Positions 1 to 8,711 are shown, counted from the stretch's first letter. The stretch is 64,000 nt of DNA from Taklimakanibacter sp021828105 (GCA_021828105.1 JAKATG010000002.1:310001-374000); one strand, 5' to 3'. Notes: generated from the sequence alone by a model not told the origin. Translations and numbers: made by a program.

Positions 1-452
1 GCGATCGAGGTGACATTGACGACCGCTCCCTTGGCGCGCGCCAATTCATCGATCAAGCCCCGCGCCAGCATGATCGGCGCGTAGAAATTGACCTGGAAGA
101 CGGTCTTCCAGTCCTCCTCGTCCGTCTCGATGGAGTTCAGCCGGGCGCCGCCCGGCTTCTTCGGCGAGATGGCCGCGTTGTTGATGAGGGCGTGGAGGCG
201 CGAGCCTTGCGCCTTCAGACGCTCCTTCATCTGGAGAATGGCTTCGGCCAGCGCTTGCGGATCGGCGAGATCGACCTGGATATGATCCTCAGGCCCCGCA
301 TCCCAGGGACAGTCTTCCGGGAAGGGATGGCGCGACACGGTGATCGCCCGCCAGCCGGCGGTCGAGAAGCGTTTCGCCGTCGCATGGCCGATGCCGCGCG
401 ACGCGCCGGTCAGGATCAAGGTCTTGCGTTCATTGTCAGGGGGCGTCGTCAT
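1..452 (-). CDS. SDR family oxidoreductase, C-terminus beyond window
   Basis: Short-chain dehydrogenase/reductase, an NAD(P)-dependent cytosolic oxidoreductase. The N-terminal half is visible: a Rossmann motif GASRGIG near residue 20, an NNAA motif in the middle, and the strand VVNVTSI just before the window edge, where the catalytic Ser-Tyr-Lys part would follow. The ATG at 450-452 lies only 9 bases downstream of the pdxH stop, so the two are probably co-transcribed. The substrate cannot be told from this part. The gene is cut by the window start, not broken. Confidence 0.88.
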   Translation of the reverse strand, partial: MTTPPDNERKTLILTGASRGIGHATAKRFSTAGWRAITVSRHPFPEDCPWDAGPEDHIQVDLADPQALAEAILQMKERLKAQGSRLHALINNAAISPKKPGGARLNSIETDEEDWKTVFQVNFYAPIMLARGLIDELARAKGAVVNVTSI

Positions 453-461
453 GCGTCCTGC

Positions 462-1112
462 TCAAGGATAGAGACGGGTTTTGGTCCAGGCGCCCTCCGG
501 TGACTCGCGGCGGAAGACGACGCGGTCGTGAAGGCGAAAGGGCCGGTCATGCCAGAATTCGATTGAGATGGGCCGCAAGCGAAAGCCCGACCAGTAGGGC
601 GGGCGCGGCACCTCGCCAATGGCGTAGCGCGCCCCATACATGGCGACCGCCGTCTCGAGCTCGAAACGTCCTTTCAGCGGCCGCGACTGCTGCGAGGCCC
701 AGGCGCCGATGCGGCTGTCGCGCGGGCGCGAGGAGAAATAGGCGTCGGCCTCGGCATCGCTCACCGTCTCGACGGGCCCGCGGATCCTGACTTGGCGGCG
801 CAGCGATTTCCAGTGGAAGCACAGCGCCGCTTTCTGGGCCGACAGCAGCTCCTGACCCTTCTGGCTTTCGTAATTCGTGTAGAAGACGAAGCCCCTTCCA
901 TCGACGCCTTTGAGCAGCACCATGCGCACATTGGGCAGGCCCTCCTCATCGACGGTGGCGAGCGCCATCGCATTGGCATCATTGGGCTCGGTCTTGCCGG
1001 CATCCTTGAGCCATTCCTCGAAAAGCGAGATCGGCTCTTCACGCTCGGTAAAGCCCTGGGCCGCCATCAGGGTCGGGAGATCGCTCAGTGACATTTGTTT
1101 AACTTTGTCCAA
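462..1112 (-). CDS. pdxH: pyridoxamine 5'-phosphate oxidase
   Basis: FMN-dependent enzyme oxidising pyridoxamine or pyridoxine 5'-phosphate to pyridoxal 5'-phosphate, the last step of vitamin B6 synthesis and salvage. At 216 aa it has the usual family length. Recognisable blocks are NVRMVLLKGVDGRGFVFYTN (FMN/PLP contacts), SRIGAWASQQS in the middle, and the C-terminal signature PISIEFWHDRPFRLHDR. It is followed after 9 bases by an SDR gene on the same strand. The PLP it makes is needed by several enzymes of this window (GabT, PabC, the racemase), although there is no operon link to them. Confidence 0.96.
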   Translation of the reverse strand: MDKVKQMSLSDLPTLMAAQGFTEREEPISLFEEWLKDAGKTEPNDANAMALATVDEEGLPNVRMVLLKGVDGRGFVFYTNYESQKGQELLSAQKAALCFHWKSLRRQVRIRGPVETVSDAEADAYFSSRPRDSRIGAWASQQSRPLKGRFELETAVAMYGARYAIGEVPRPPYWSGFRLRPISIEFWHDRPFRLHDRVVFRRESPEGAWTKTRLYP

Positions 1113-1218
1113 CTCTGCCTAAGACTTACCACATTTCGCCCCTGTTGCCGCCACCGCCCAATCCTAAGCAGATATGCGCCCAACGGGATGGGCATCTTTA
1201 GAATGCTGGGGAAGTCGA

Positions 1219-1683
1219 ATGCAATCCAAGTCTGTCGCCATCGTCACTATAGCCGGTCTTTTACTGGCCGGCTGTGCCGCCGATGCCGGCCCCAAGGAAA
1301 CCGGCGGTGCGGTCATCGGCGGTGTCGCGGGCGGTCTTCTCGGCAATACGATCGGCCATGGCAAGGGGCGCGCGGCGGCGACCATTCTGGGTGCGGCGCT
1401 CGGCGCCGTCGTCGGCGGGGCGGTCGGCCGCAATCTCGACGATACCGACCGCGAGCGGGCTTATTACGCCGCCAACCGGTCCTTCGAAACGGGACGCGAG
1501 ACCTATTGGGACAATCCGCGCTCCGGCCATCGCGGCCGCTTCAAGCCGCGCCGGTCCTATCGCGACGACGACGACCGCATGTGCCGCGATTTCGAGCACA
1601 CGATCTGGGTCGACGGCGAGCCGGAGCTGATCGAAGGCACGGCCTGCGAGATGGCCGACGGCAGCTGGCGCGTCGTCGGCTAA
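1219..1683 (+). CDS. glycine-zipper 2TM lipoprotein (17 kDa antigen-like)
   Basis: Small envelope lipoprotein, probably outer-membrane anchored. I chose the ATG at 1219 because it gives a lipoprotein signal peptide with lipobox LLAGC; a longer frame from 1174 would put 15 unlikely residues in front. After the Cys come glycine-rich segments (GGAVIGGVAGGLLGNTIGHG and GAALGAVVGGAVGRNLD) typical of glycine-zipper domains, then an Arg/Asp-rich linker and a C-terminal domain with two Cys. The layout resembles the Rickettsia 17 kDa surface antigen family. The gene ends in a perfect hairpin terminator. The molecular role is unknown. Confidence 0.85.
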   Translation: MQSKSVAIVTIAGLLLAGCAADAGPKETGGAVIGGVAGGLLGNTIGHGKGRAAATILGAALGAVVGGAVGRNLDDTDRERAYYAANRSFETGRETYWDNPRSGHRGRFKPRRSYRDDDDRMCRDFEHTIWVDGEPELIEGTACEMADGSWRVVG

Positions 1684-1730
1684 AGCGCGATGGCTTTACA
1701 TCGAGTCGCCATCGCGCTTTAGCTTTTTTT
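1681..1730 (+). terminator. Rho-independent terminator of the lipoprotein gene
   Basis: A perfect 14-bp inverted repeat (1681-1694 with 1708-1721; core AAAGCGCGATGGC) encloses a 13-base loop and is followed by GC and a run of seven T (1724-1730). It begins at the stop codon of the lipoprotein gene. Because the stem is symmetric it could also act on the convergent TerB-like gene, but the T run favours the plus strand. Confidence 0.85.
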
Positions 1731-1732
1731 GC

Positions 1733-1777
1733 GCATGATCTTTTCGGAAAACCGGTGCCCACTTTTCCGGATCATGC
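1733..1777. repeat. small palindromic intergenic repeat, copy 1
   Basis: A 45-bp imperfect palindrome with perfect 8-bp ends (GCATGATC and GATCATGC) and a core containing GGAAAACCGGTGCCCACTTT. A related element lies at 33685-33733 with the same core pattern (AAAACCGGT, two to three bases, CCACTTTTC). Short palindromes of this look are, from memory, frequent between genes in Hyphomicrobiales. The function is unknown; they may fold in RNA at 3' ends. Confidence 0.75.
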
Positions 1778-1782
1778 TCTAT

Positions 1783-2304
1783 TCACTTCAATCCCAAGCG
1801 CTCCGCGAGCTTGGCGATCTTGAGCTGCTGGCGCGCGGTCACCTCGCCGTCGGCAGCCGCTACGCGCCGGACCATCCGCAGGAAATCCTCGCGCTCTCCT
1901 TGCGACAGATCGCGCATCCACAATTTCGCATAGCGCAGCGACACGTTGTTGGCGTCCTCGACATGCGACGCCACCCATTTGCCGAAGACCATGAGCTCGG
2001 TCGGATCGGCAATGCCCATGGTCTTGACCACTTCACCGCGGATCGCCGTCTCGGCGGTTTGTGTGAGCGGACGTTCTTCCGCAGCGATGGCCATCATCAT
2101 GATGACGGCGGCGGCCACCGGATCATCGACGGCCTCGACCGGCGCTGCCTCGGCCTTCCTGCGGAATTTGTAGCGCTTCCACTTGCCCCAGGCGCGGCCC
2201 GCCATGTCGGTCACATCATCGGTCGTCTCCTTGATGGCCTTGAGGCGCCAATACCAGACCGCCGCCACGCCCAGTATGCCGACCAGCGCTATCAGTATGT
2301 GCAT
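1783..2304 (-). CDS. TerB-like domain protein with N-terminal membrane anchor
   Basis: A 173-aa protein with one hydrophobic N-terminal segment (about residues 2-20, ending in Trp/Tyr), a basic stretch (KWKRYKFRRK) and an all-helical C-terminal domain. That domain resembles TerB/DjlA-type helical domains: a repeated acidic pattern with AAADGEVTARQQLKIAKLAERLG at the end, so the helices probably face the cytoplasm. The gene stands alone, convergent with the lipoprotein gene. The family is loosely linked to tellurite resistance and stress, but no ter operon is nearby, so I would not name a function. Confidence 0.65.
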   Translation of the reverse strand: MHILIALVGILGVAAVWYWRLKAIKETTDDVTDMAGRAWGKWKRYKFRRKAEAAPVEAVDDPVAAAVIMMMAIAAEERPLTQTAETAIRGEVVKTMGIADPTELMVFGKWVASHVEDANNVSLRYAKLWMRDLSQGEREDFLRMVRRVAAADGEVTARQQLKIAKLAERLGLK

Positions 2305-2734
2305 CGATGATTCCCCCTTGCCGTAGAGGCACTCAACCGCAACCCGTCCCGCTTTGCAACTCCCTGCTGCAACTGGACTTTAGGACCCGTTAAGCGATTG
2401 CGTCTGATTGTCGGCCGTCGATGCGACGCGCGCACGACGCGTCGCGAGGCTTTCCGGTTCGTCACCTTGCCGCAGATCGTGAGCGCTTGACTTCGTGGGC
2501 GGAAGCGTGGGATTTGGGAAATATCAGGATCGATGAATCTGCAACTCCCGGAGCCGGGCGTTTGCGCTTCAAAGCAGAAAAAGCACAAGGGTCGCTCAAT
2601 TCCCTGCTCTTTATTCCTGTTGCGGGACTAACTCGTTGATATGTTTGGAGCGGCCGCGGATTTTCACAAAATTCCCTGAAAATCCCTGATAATCCCTGAA
2701 TTCACCCAACTGTGGCGATCGATCGAGAAGGCGG
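2305..2734. other. gene-free stretch with CCCTGA tandem repeat
   Basis: This 430-base gap between the TerB-like gene and sdhB holds no convincing gene; short open frames on both strands lack ribosome sites and recognisable composition. Base composition is lower in GC around 2570-2700. It contains ATTCCCTGCTC at about 2600-2610 and, at 2671-2700, three tandem 10-mers of the form AATCCCTGAW. A similar ensemble is seen at 47130-47260, so this looks like a decayed repeat element. Confidence 0.6.
2671..2700. repeat. three tandem 10-bp units, AATCCCTGAW
   Basis: Units at 2671-2680, 2681-2690 and 2691-2700 differ at only one or two positions (ATTCCCTGAA, AATCCCTGAT, AATCCCTGAA). The period of one helical turn could suit protein binding, but the position 3' of sdhB and the related motif at 47237-47259 fit a remnant of a dispersed repeat better. 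Confidence 0.6.
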
Positions 2735-3511
2735 CTAGAGCCTGCGCTCCACCATCATCTTCTTGATCTCGGCAATGGCCTTGGCGGGGTTGAGATGCTT
2801 CGGGCAGGCCTTGGCGCAGTTCATGATCGTGTGGCAGCGATAAAGCCTAAACGGATCTTCCAGATTGTCGAGCCTTTCGCCCGTCGCCTCGTCGCGGCTG
2901 TCGATCAACCAGCGATAGGCCTGGAGCAGGATAGCGGGGCCCAGATAGCGATCGCCGTTCCACCAATAGCTCGGGCATGAGGTCGAGCAGCAGGCGCACA
3001 GGATGCATTCATAGAGCCCGTCGAGCTTCGCGCGGTCGGCATGCGACTGCCGCCATTCGGCCTGCGGCGTCGGCGTCGTGGTCTTGAGCCAGGGATCGAT
3101 CGAGCGATGCTGTGCGTAGAACTTGGTCATGTCGGGGACGAGGTCCTTGACCACCGGCATATGCGGCAAGGGATAGATCTTGACCGGTCCCTTCACGTCA
3201 TGGATCGCCTTGAGGCAGGCGAGCGTGTTGGTGCCGTCGATATTCATGGCGCAGGAGCCGCAAATGCCTTCCCGGCAGGAGCGGCGGAAGGTCAACGTGG
3301 CATCCTGCTCGTTCTTGATCTTGATCAAGGCGTCGAGGACCATCGGTCCACAGGTTTTGAGATCGACATGATAAGTGTCGAGGCGCGGATTCTGGTGATC
3401 GTCCGGCGACCAGCGATAGATGCGGAATTCCTTGAGCTCGCCCTTGTGCGGCGCGGGCCAAACCTTGCCGGCATCGACCTTGGAATTCTGCGGAAGGCTG
3501 AAGGCGACCAT
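2735..3511 (-). CDS. sdhB: succinate dehydrogenase iron-sulfur subunit
   Basis: Electron-transfer subunit of respiratory complex II on the inner face of the cytoplasmic membrane, passing electrons from FAD of SdhA to ubiquinone. All three cluster motifs are visible in order: SCREGICGSCAMNIDG plus a distal Cys for [2Fe-2S], CILCACCSTSCP for [4Fe-4S], and CHTIMNCAKACPKHLNP for [3Fe-4S]. Length 258 aa is normal for the family. It is the last gene of sdhCDAB, starting 14 bases after the sdhA stop. Confidence 0.97.
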   Translation of the reverse strand: MVAFSLPQNSKVDAGKVWPAPHKGELKEFRIYRWSPDDHQNPRLDTYHVDLKTCGPMVLDALIKIKNEQDATLTFRRSCREGICGSCAMNIDGTNTLACLKAIHDVKGPVKIYPLPHMPVVKDLVPDMTKFYAQHRSIDPWLKTTTPTPQAEWRQSHADRAKLDGLYECILCACCSTSCPSYWWNGDRYLGPAILLQAYRWLIDSRDEATGERLDNLEDPFRLYRCHTIMNCAKACPKHLNPAKAIAEIKKMMVERRL

Positions 3512-3525
3512 CTATTCCATGACTC

Positions 3526-5370
3526 CTAGTAAACCCGCGCCTTCGGCTTGATATAGGCGATGTCGTTGGAGAGCGTGTAAGTGTGCACCGGGCGGTAGTC
3601 GAGGCTCACCTTGCGCTTGGCATCATCGGTGCGGGACAGCGTGTGCTTCATCCAGGTCTTGTCGTCGCGTTCGGGGAAGTCCTCGCGCGCATGGGCGCCG
3701 CGGCTCTCCTGGCGGGCAAGCGCGCCTTCGACCGTCACCGCCGCCTGCGCGATGAGATTGTCATATTCGAGCGTCTCGACGAGATCGGAATTCCAGATCA
3801 GGGAGCGGTCGGTGACCTTGATGTCGTCGGTCGCGCGCCACACTTCGCCGATGACCTTCACCCCTTCCTTGAGGATCTCGCCGGTGCGGAACACCGCGCA
3901 ATTGCTCTGCATGGTGCGCTGCATGCGCAAGCGCAGCTCGGCCGTCGGCGTTCCGCCATTGGCGAAGCGATAATGGTCGAGCCGCGCGACCGTAGCCTCG
4001 CCCGCATCCTTCGGCAGCTCGGCATGGGGTGTGTTGGGCTCGATCTCCTCGGCGCATTTGTGGGCCGCGGCGCGGCCGAAGACCACGAGATCGATGAGCG
4101 AGTTGGAGCCCAGCCGATTGGCGCCGTGAACGGAAACGCATGCCGCCTCGCCCACCGCATAGAGTCCCTGCACGACCTTCTCGGGATCATTGCCGTCACC
4201 GGCCAGCGCCTGGCCGTGATAGTTGGTAGGCACGCCGCCCATATTATAGTGGACCGTCGGCACGATCGGGATCGGATCGCGCGTGACATCGACGCCGGCG
4301 AAGATCTTGGCCGACTCGCTGATGCCGGGAAGACGCTCTTCCAGGATGCTGGCGTCCAGATGCTCGAGATGGAGATGGATATGATCCTTCTCCGGCCCGA
4401 CGCCGCGGCCTTCGCGGATCTCGATGGTCATGGAGCGGGAGACGACGTCGCGCGAGGCCAGGTCCTTGGCCGAAGGCGCATAGCGCTCCATGAAGCGCTC
4501 GCCTTCCGAATTCGTGACATAGCCGCCTTCGCCGCGCGCCCCTTCGGTGATGAGGACTCCCGCGCCATAGACGCCGGTCGGATGGAACTGGACGAATTCC
4601 ATGTCCTGCAGCGGCAGGCCGGCGCGCAGCACCATGGCATTGCCGTCGCCGGTGCAGGTATGGGCGGATGTGGCGGAGAAATAAGCGCGGCCATAGCCGC
4701 CGGTGGCGAGGATGGTGCGATGCGCGCGGAAACGATGGATCGAGCCGTCTTCCAGGCTGAGCGCCATCACGCCGCGGCAGGCGCCATCCTGCATGATGAG
4801 ATCGAGGGCGAAATACTCGATGAAGAACTCGGTCGAATAGCGCAGCGACTGGCCATAGAGCGTGTGCAGCATGGCATGGCCGGTGCGGTCGGCGACGGCG
4901 CAGGTGCGCTGCACCGGCGGGCCCTCGCCGAAATTCATCATCATGCCGCCGAAGGGCCGCTGATAGATCTTGCCTTCCTCGGTGCGCGAGAAGGGCATGC
5001 CGAAATGCTCGAGCTCATAGACGGCGACCGGCGCGTTGCGGCACATATATTCGATGGCGTCCTGGTCGCCCAGCCAGTCGGCGCCCTTGACCGTGTCATA
5101 CATGTGCCAGCGCCAGTCGTCGGGTCCCATATTGCCGAGCGATGCGGCGATACCGCCCTGTGCCGCGACGGTGTGCGAGCGGGTGGGGAAGACCTTAGTG
5201 ATGCAGGCGGTCTTGAGGCCGGACTGCGAGGCGCCGAGCGCTGCCCTGAGCCCCGAGCCGCCGGCGCCGACGACGATGACATCGAAACTGTGATCGATGA
5301 TGGGATAGGCGCGATCACCGATCGAGAAGGATTTGGGCGCGGCTGATCCGTTGGTTTTGGGCGCGGCCAT
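3526..5370 (-). CDS. sdhA: succinate dehydrogenase flavoprotein subunit
   Basis: Catalytic subunit oxidising succinate to fumarate with covalent FAD. The FAD fold motif VVGAGGSGLRAALGAS lies near residue 35, and HTVAAQGG carries the histidine that binds FAD covalently. Later blocks (QFHPTGVYGAG, and HGANRLGSNSL near residue 400) are typical of SdhA. I place the start at the ATG ending at 5370 (MAAPKTNG, 614 aa); the frame is open upstream to 5484, but that part overlaps sdhD and has no family likeness. It sits 4 bases after sdhD. Confidence 0.97.
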   Translation of the reverse strand: MAAPKTNGSAAPKSFSIGDRAYPIIDHSFDVIVVGAGGSGLRAALGASQSGLKTACITKVFPTRSHTVAAQGGIAASLGNMGPDDWRWHMYDTVKGADWLGDQDAIEYMCRNAPVAVYELEHFGMPFSRTEEGKIYQRPFGGMMMNFGEGPPVQRTCAVADRTGHAMLHTLYGQSLRYSTEFFIEYFALDLIMQDGACRGVMALSLEDGSIHRFRAHRTILATGGYGRAYFSATSAHTCTGDGNAMVLRAGLPLQDMEFVQFHPTGVYGAGVLITEGARGEGGYVTNSEGERFMERYAPSAKDLASRDVVSRSMTIEIREGRGVGPEKDHIHLHLEHLDASILEERLPGISESAKIFAGVDVTRDPIPIVPTVHYNMGGVPTNYHGQALAGDGNDPEKVVQGLYAVGEAACVSVHGANRLGSNSLIDLVVFGRAAAHKCAEEIEPNTPHAELPKDAGEATVARLDHYRFANGGTPTAELRLRMQRTMQSNCAVFRTGEILKEGVKVIGEVWRATDDIKVTDRSLIWNSDLVETLEYDNLIAQAAVTVEGALARQESRGAHAREDFPERDDKTWMKHTLSRTDDAKRKVSLDYRPVHTYTLSNDIAYIKPKARVY

Positions 5371-5374
5371 GCGC

Positions 5375-5746
5375 TCAGGCTCCGAAACTGAGAGAGAGGA
5401 TCGCGTAAAGGGCGGCGATGCCCAGAGCGGCGGTGAAGAAGAGATTGGCGAGGAGGCAGGGCAGGCGCCAGCCGCCATGGACATAGTCCTCGATGATGAC
5501 CTGCATGCCGAGGCGCATATGCCAGAGGATGGAGAGGAAGGACATGACGAGGGCGATGGCGATGAGCGGATGCTTGACGCTCGCCATCAGCTGAGCGCGG
5601 TCGGCGCCCAAATGCCAGAGGATGAAGACGACGAGGAAGATGACGAGCGGGATATTGGCGATGGCCGTGACCCGCTGCAGCCACCAATGTTCGGTGCCGG
5701 CCTTGGCGGAGCCCAGGCCCAAGACGGTGCCGAGCGGTGTCTTCAT
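5375..5746 (-). CDS. sdhD: succinate dehydrogenase membrane anchor subunit
   Basis: Hydrophobic anchor of complex II, 123 aa with three membrane segments, starting MKTPLGTVLGLGSAKAGTEHWW. The QRVTAIANIPL block and the later LSILWHMRLGMQVIIEDYVH, with a conserved His for haem b and quinone-site residues, mark it as SdhD. The start at 5746 overlaps the sdhC stop in an ATGA, indicating translational coupling. A longer open frame upstream lies inside sdhC and is rejected. Confidence 0.94.
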   Translation of the reverse strand: MKTPLGTVLGLGSAKAGTEHWWLQRVTAIANIPLVIFLVVFILWHLGADRAQLMASVKHPLIAIALVMSFLSILWHMRLGMQVIIEDYVHGGWRLPCLLANLFFTAALGIAALYAILSLSFGA

Positions 5747-6147
5747 AATGTGCCCCTCACCAGATAGACGCCGAGCCACAATGCGATGGTCCCCAGGATC
5801 GACAGAGCGATATTGGCGCGGGCAAGCCATTCGATGGTCGTGAGGCCGAAGCCGTGGCCGGTGTCCCACAGGAGATGGCGCAGGCCGCCCAGCATGTGAT
5901 GGAGCAGCGCCCAGGTGAAGCCGAACAGGATCAGCTTGCCGAACCAGTGGCCGAAGAAGGCCTGCACCATGGCAAAATAATCGGCTGAGATCGCGGCGGC
6001 GAGCAGCCACCAGATGAGCAGGATGATGCCGAAATAGAGCCCGGCTCCGGTGATGCGGTGCACGATGGACATCATCATGGTCAGCATCGGCCGGTAGATC
6101 TGGAGATGCGGCGACAAGGGCCGCTTGTCGGTATGTGTCTCAGCCAT
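5743..6147 (-). CDS. sdhC: succinate dehydrogenase cytochrome b556 subunit
   Basis: First gene of the operon. It encodes the 134-aa cytochrome b anchor with three membrane helices. Family marks are RPLSPHLQIYRP at the N-terminus, SIVHRITGAGLYFG (quinone-site Ser/Arg region), and HHMLGGLRHLLWD with the haem-ligand histidine. The stop overlaps the sdhD start by four bases. The 127-base gap to divergent prfC must contain the promoters of both transcripts. Confidence 0.95.
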   Translation of the reverse strand: MAETHTDKRPLSPHLQIYRPMLTMMMSIVHRITGAGLYFGIILLIWWLLAAAISADYFAMVQAFFGHWFGKLILFGFTWALLHHMLGGLRHLLWDTGHGFGLTTIEWLARANIALSILGTIALWLGVYLVRGTL

Positions 6148-6274
6148 TGGTCTTGTTTGGTCTCACAGGTGAGTCTTATTAACCCGGTCCATGCTGCACT
6201 GCAATGATCCATGCGACGCAGGGTTGGCATGGCAGGTCTGAGGTGCTAGGAGGCCCCGCAGCAGAGCCCAAATC
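6148..6274. promoter_or_regulatory. divergent promoter region sdhC / prfC with TGC-rich motif
   Basis: This 127-base gap lies between divergent sdhC and prfC, so it should hold both promoters, though I see no clear -35/-10 pair. At 6192-6203 it holds TGCTGCACTGCA, almost identical to TGCTGCATTGCA at 30836-30847 upstream of mmsA. TGC-rich palindromic sites of this type are known for the polyhydroxyalkanoate regulator PhaR/AniA in alphaproteobacteria; linking it here is inference. Confidence 0.4.
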
Positions 6275-7870
6275 ATGGATATCACGCAAAAATCCGCCGC
6301 ATCGGCCGAGGCGGCGCGGCGACGCACTTTCGCCGTCATCTCGCATCCCGACGCCGGCAAGACCACCTTGACCGAGAAATTGCTGCTGTTCGGCGGCGCG
6401 ATCCAGCTCGCGGGCGAGGTCAAGGCCAAGAAGAACCGCATCGCGACGCGCTCCGACTGGATGGCGATCGAGCGCCAGCGCGGCATCTCGGTCGTGACCT
6501 CGGTCATGACCTTCGAATATGGCGGCCATGTCTTCAACCTGCTCGACACGCCGGGCCATGCCGACTTCTCCGAGGACACCTACCGCACGCTGACCGCGGT
6601 CGATTCGGCCATCATGGTGATCGACGCCGCGAAAGGCATCGAGGCGCGCACCCGCAAACTGTTCGAGGTCTGCCGCCTGCGCGACATCCCGATCGTCACC
6701 TTCATCAACAAGATGGACCGCGAGGCGCGCGATCCCTTCGATCTCCTGGACGAGATCGAGAAGACGCTCGCCCTCGACGTGACGCCGATGACCTGGCCGG
6801 TCGGCCGGGCGCGCAGCTTCGCCGGTACTTACGATCTCGCCCGCAACACGGTGCGCGGCCTCGACGAGGAGGAGGTCCCGATGCCGGTTTCGGGGCCCGA
6901 CGATCCCGCGGTCACAGGCCTTCTGCCTGCCGATGAGGCGAAGGTCTTCCAGGAGGAAGTGCTGCTGGCGCGCGAGGCTTCGAAACCCTTCGATCTCGCC
7001 TCGTTCCGCGAAGGCCATCTGACGCCGGTCTTCTGGGGCTCGGCGCTCCGAAACTATGGCGTGCGCGACCTCATCAACGGGCTAGGCAGCTATGCGCCGT
7101 CGCCCCGCAACCAGCAGGCGGCGAGCCGCATGGTCGAAGCCGGCGAGCCCAAGATGACGGGCTTCGTGTTCAAGATCCAGGCCAATATGGATCCCAATCA
7201 CCGCGACCGCATCGCCTTCCTGCGCGTCTGCTCCGGCAAGCTCGAGCGCGGCATGAAGGTGAAGCTGGTGCGCACCGGAAAGCCGATGAGCCTGTCGGCG
7301 CCGCAATTCTTCTTCGCCCAGGACCGGGCGCTGGCGGACGAGGCCTATGCCGGCGATGTCGTCGGCATTCCCAATCACGGCACCTTGCGCATCGGCGATA
7401 CCCTCACCGAGGGCGAGGATCTCGTCTTCCGCGGCGTGCCGAGCTTCGCGCCGGAAATCCTGCGCCGCATCAAATTGCAGGATGCGATGAAGGCGAAGAA
7501 ACTGCGCGAGGCCCTGCAGCAGATGGCGGAAGAGGGCGTGGTTCAGCTCTTCCTGCCCTATGACGGGTCGAATGCGATGGTGGGCGTCGTCGGCGCCTTA
7601 CAGCTCGATGTGCTGGCCGAGCGCCTCAACAGCGAATATGGCCTGCCGATCGCCTATGAGACGCCGCGCTTCTCGGTGTGCCGCTGGATATCATCCGACG
7701 ACCCGCAAGAGCTCGAGCGCTTCATCGAAGCGAACCGCTCCGGCATGGCGCATGATCTCGACAAGGCGCCGGTGTTCCTCGCGGGCAGCCAATTCCTCCT
7801 GCAATATGAGCAGGAGCGCTGGCCCAAGATCGCCTTCGCCGATGTGAAGGATTACCAGAAGCAGGTTTAG
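6275..7870 (+). CDS. prfC: peptide chain release factor 3
   Basis: Translational GTPase that recycles RF1 and RF2 from the ribosome after termination. GTP-binding motifs are clear: SHPDAGKT at residues 23-30 (G1), DTPGH (G3) and NKMD (G4). RQRGISVVTSVMTFEY matches the RF3 switch I region rather than EF-G or LepA. The 531-aa length is typical. The ATG at 6275 is preceded by CTAGGAGG about 20 bases upstream, rather distant, so the start is likely but not certain. Transcribed divergently from sdhCDAB. Confidence 0.96.
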   Translation: MDITQKSAASAEAARRRTFAVISHPDAGKTTLTEKLLLFGGAIQLAGEVKAKKNRIATRSDWMAIERQRGISVVTSVMTFEYGGHVFNLLDTPGHADFSEDTYRTLTAVDSAIMVIDAAKGIEARTRKLFEVCRLRDIPIVTFINKMDREARDPFDLLDEIEKTLALDVTPMTWPVGRARSFAGTYDLARNTVRGLDEEEVPMPVSGPDDPAVTGLLPADEAKVFQEEVLLAREASKPFDLASFREGHLTPVFWGSALRNYGVRDLINGLGSYAPSPRNQQAASRMVEAGEPKMTGFVFKIQANMDPNHRDRIAFLRVCSGKLERGMKVKLVRTGKPMSLSAPQFFFAQDRALADEAYAGDVVGIPNHGTLRIGDTLTEGEDLVFRGVPSFAPEILRRIKLQDAMKAKKLREALQQMAEEGVVQLFLPYDGSNAMVGVVGALQLDVLAERLNSEYGLPIAYETPRFSVCRWISSDDPQELERFIEANRSGMAHDLDKAPVFLAGSQFLLQYEQERWPKIAFADVKDYQKQV

Positions 7871-7898
7871 CGTAACTAAGTCGAAAAGGGGGTTCGGC

Positions 7899-8711
7899 AT
7901 GGTCACGAAGGCTCTGAAATCATATCCGATCAAGGGCGGTGCGCAGGGACGCAACCGGCTTTCCGTCATTGCGCGCATACTCGAACCTACGACCGAGGCG
8001 CTGCTCAAGCGCGCCGGCCTACGCAAAGGGTTTACGGTCGTTGATGCCGGCTGCGGCGGCGGCGATGTGACATTCACCCTGGCGCGCCTCGTGGGACGTG
8101 ACGGGCATGTGACGGCGATCGATCTCGACGAGGAGAAGCTCACGCTGGCGCGGGCCGAGGCCGAGACGCGAGCCATCACTCACGTGAAATTTGAGGCCGG
8201 CGACGTAACGGCGTCATGGCCCGTCAAGAATGCCGACATGGTCTTTGCGCGCTTCATCCTCACCCATCTGCCCCACCCGATGGTACTGCTCAGAGAGGCC
8301 ATGGCGGCGCTCAAGCCAGGCGGCGTGATCGTGGTGGAGGACATCGATCTCTCGGGGCGTTTCTCCTATCCCGAATGCGCGTCACTCGATACGGCGGCCG
8401 AGCTTTATATGACACTGTCGCGGCGGCGGGGCGGCGATCCTACGATCGGACGCCGGCTCAGCCTGCTTCTGGAAGAGGCTGGATTCGACCAGGTGGAGAC
8501 GACCGTGGTCCAGCCCTTCTCGCGCAAAAACGGGGCGAAAGATGTCGCCGTCCTCACCTTCGCCGCGGTCGCGGACGGGCTCAAGGCGGAAGGTCTCGCC
8601 AATGCGGAGGAGATCGCCTGGATCAGCCGCGAGATTGAGGAGTTCAATCGCCGGCCCGACACGATCGTCTCCCTGCCGCGCATCTTCCAGGCCTGGGGAC
8701 GGAAAGTGTGA
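7899..8711 (+). CDS. class I SAM-dependent methyltransferase
   Basis: Rossmann-fold methyltransferase of 270 aa. Motif I is VVDAGCGGGDVTF (about residues 47-59), followed by the acidic AdoMet-ribose loop AIDLDEEKL and the post-motif strand DMVFARFILTHL. The family includes UbiE/COQ5-like and antibiotic-type enzymes; the substrate cannot be deduced. It starts 28 bases after prfC on the same strand, so read-through expression is possible. Its stop codon abuts that of the convergent DCC-family gene at 8712. Confidence 0.85.
   Translation: MVTKALKSYPIKGGAQGRNRLSVIARILEPTTEALLKRAGLRKGFTVVDAGCGGGDVTFTLARLVGRDGHVTAIDLDEEKLTLARAEAETRAITHVKFEAGDVTASWPVKNADMVFARFILTHLPHPMVLLREAMAALKPGGVIVVEDIDLSGRFSYPECASLDTAAELYMTLSRRRGGDPTIGRRLSLLLEEAGFDQVETTVVQPFSRKNGAKDVAVLTFAAVADGLKAEGLANAEEIAWISREIEEFNRRPDTIVSLPRIFQAWGRKV

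Noticed and set aside
2421..2639. Short open frame in the gap before sdhB
   Set aside because: No ribosome site, no recognisable domain, and it covers part of a probable repeat remnant.
3583..5346. Long plus-strand open frame opposite sdhA
   Set aside because: Antisense of a gene with all SdhA motifs; no ribosome site or domain.
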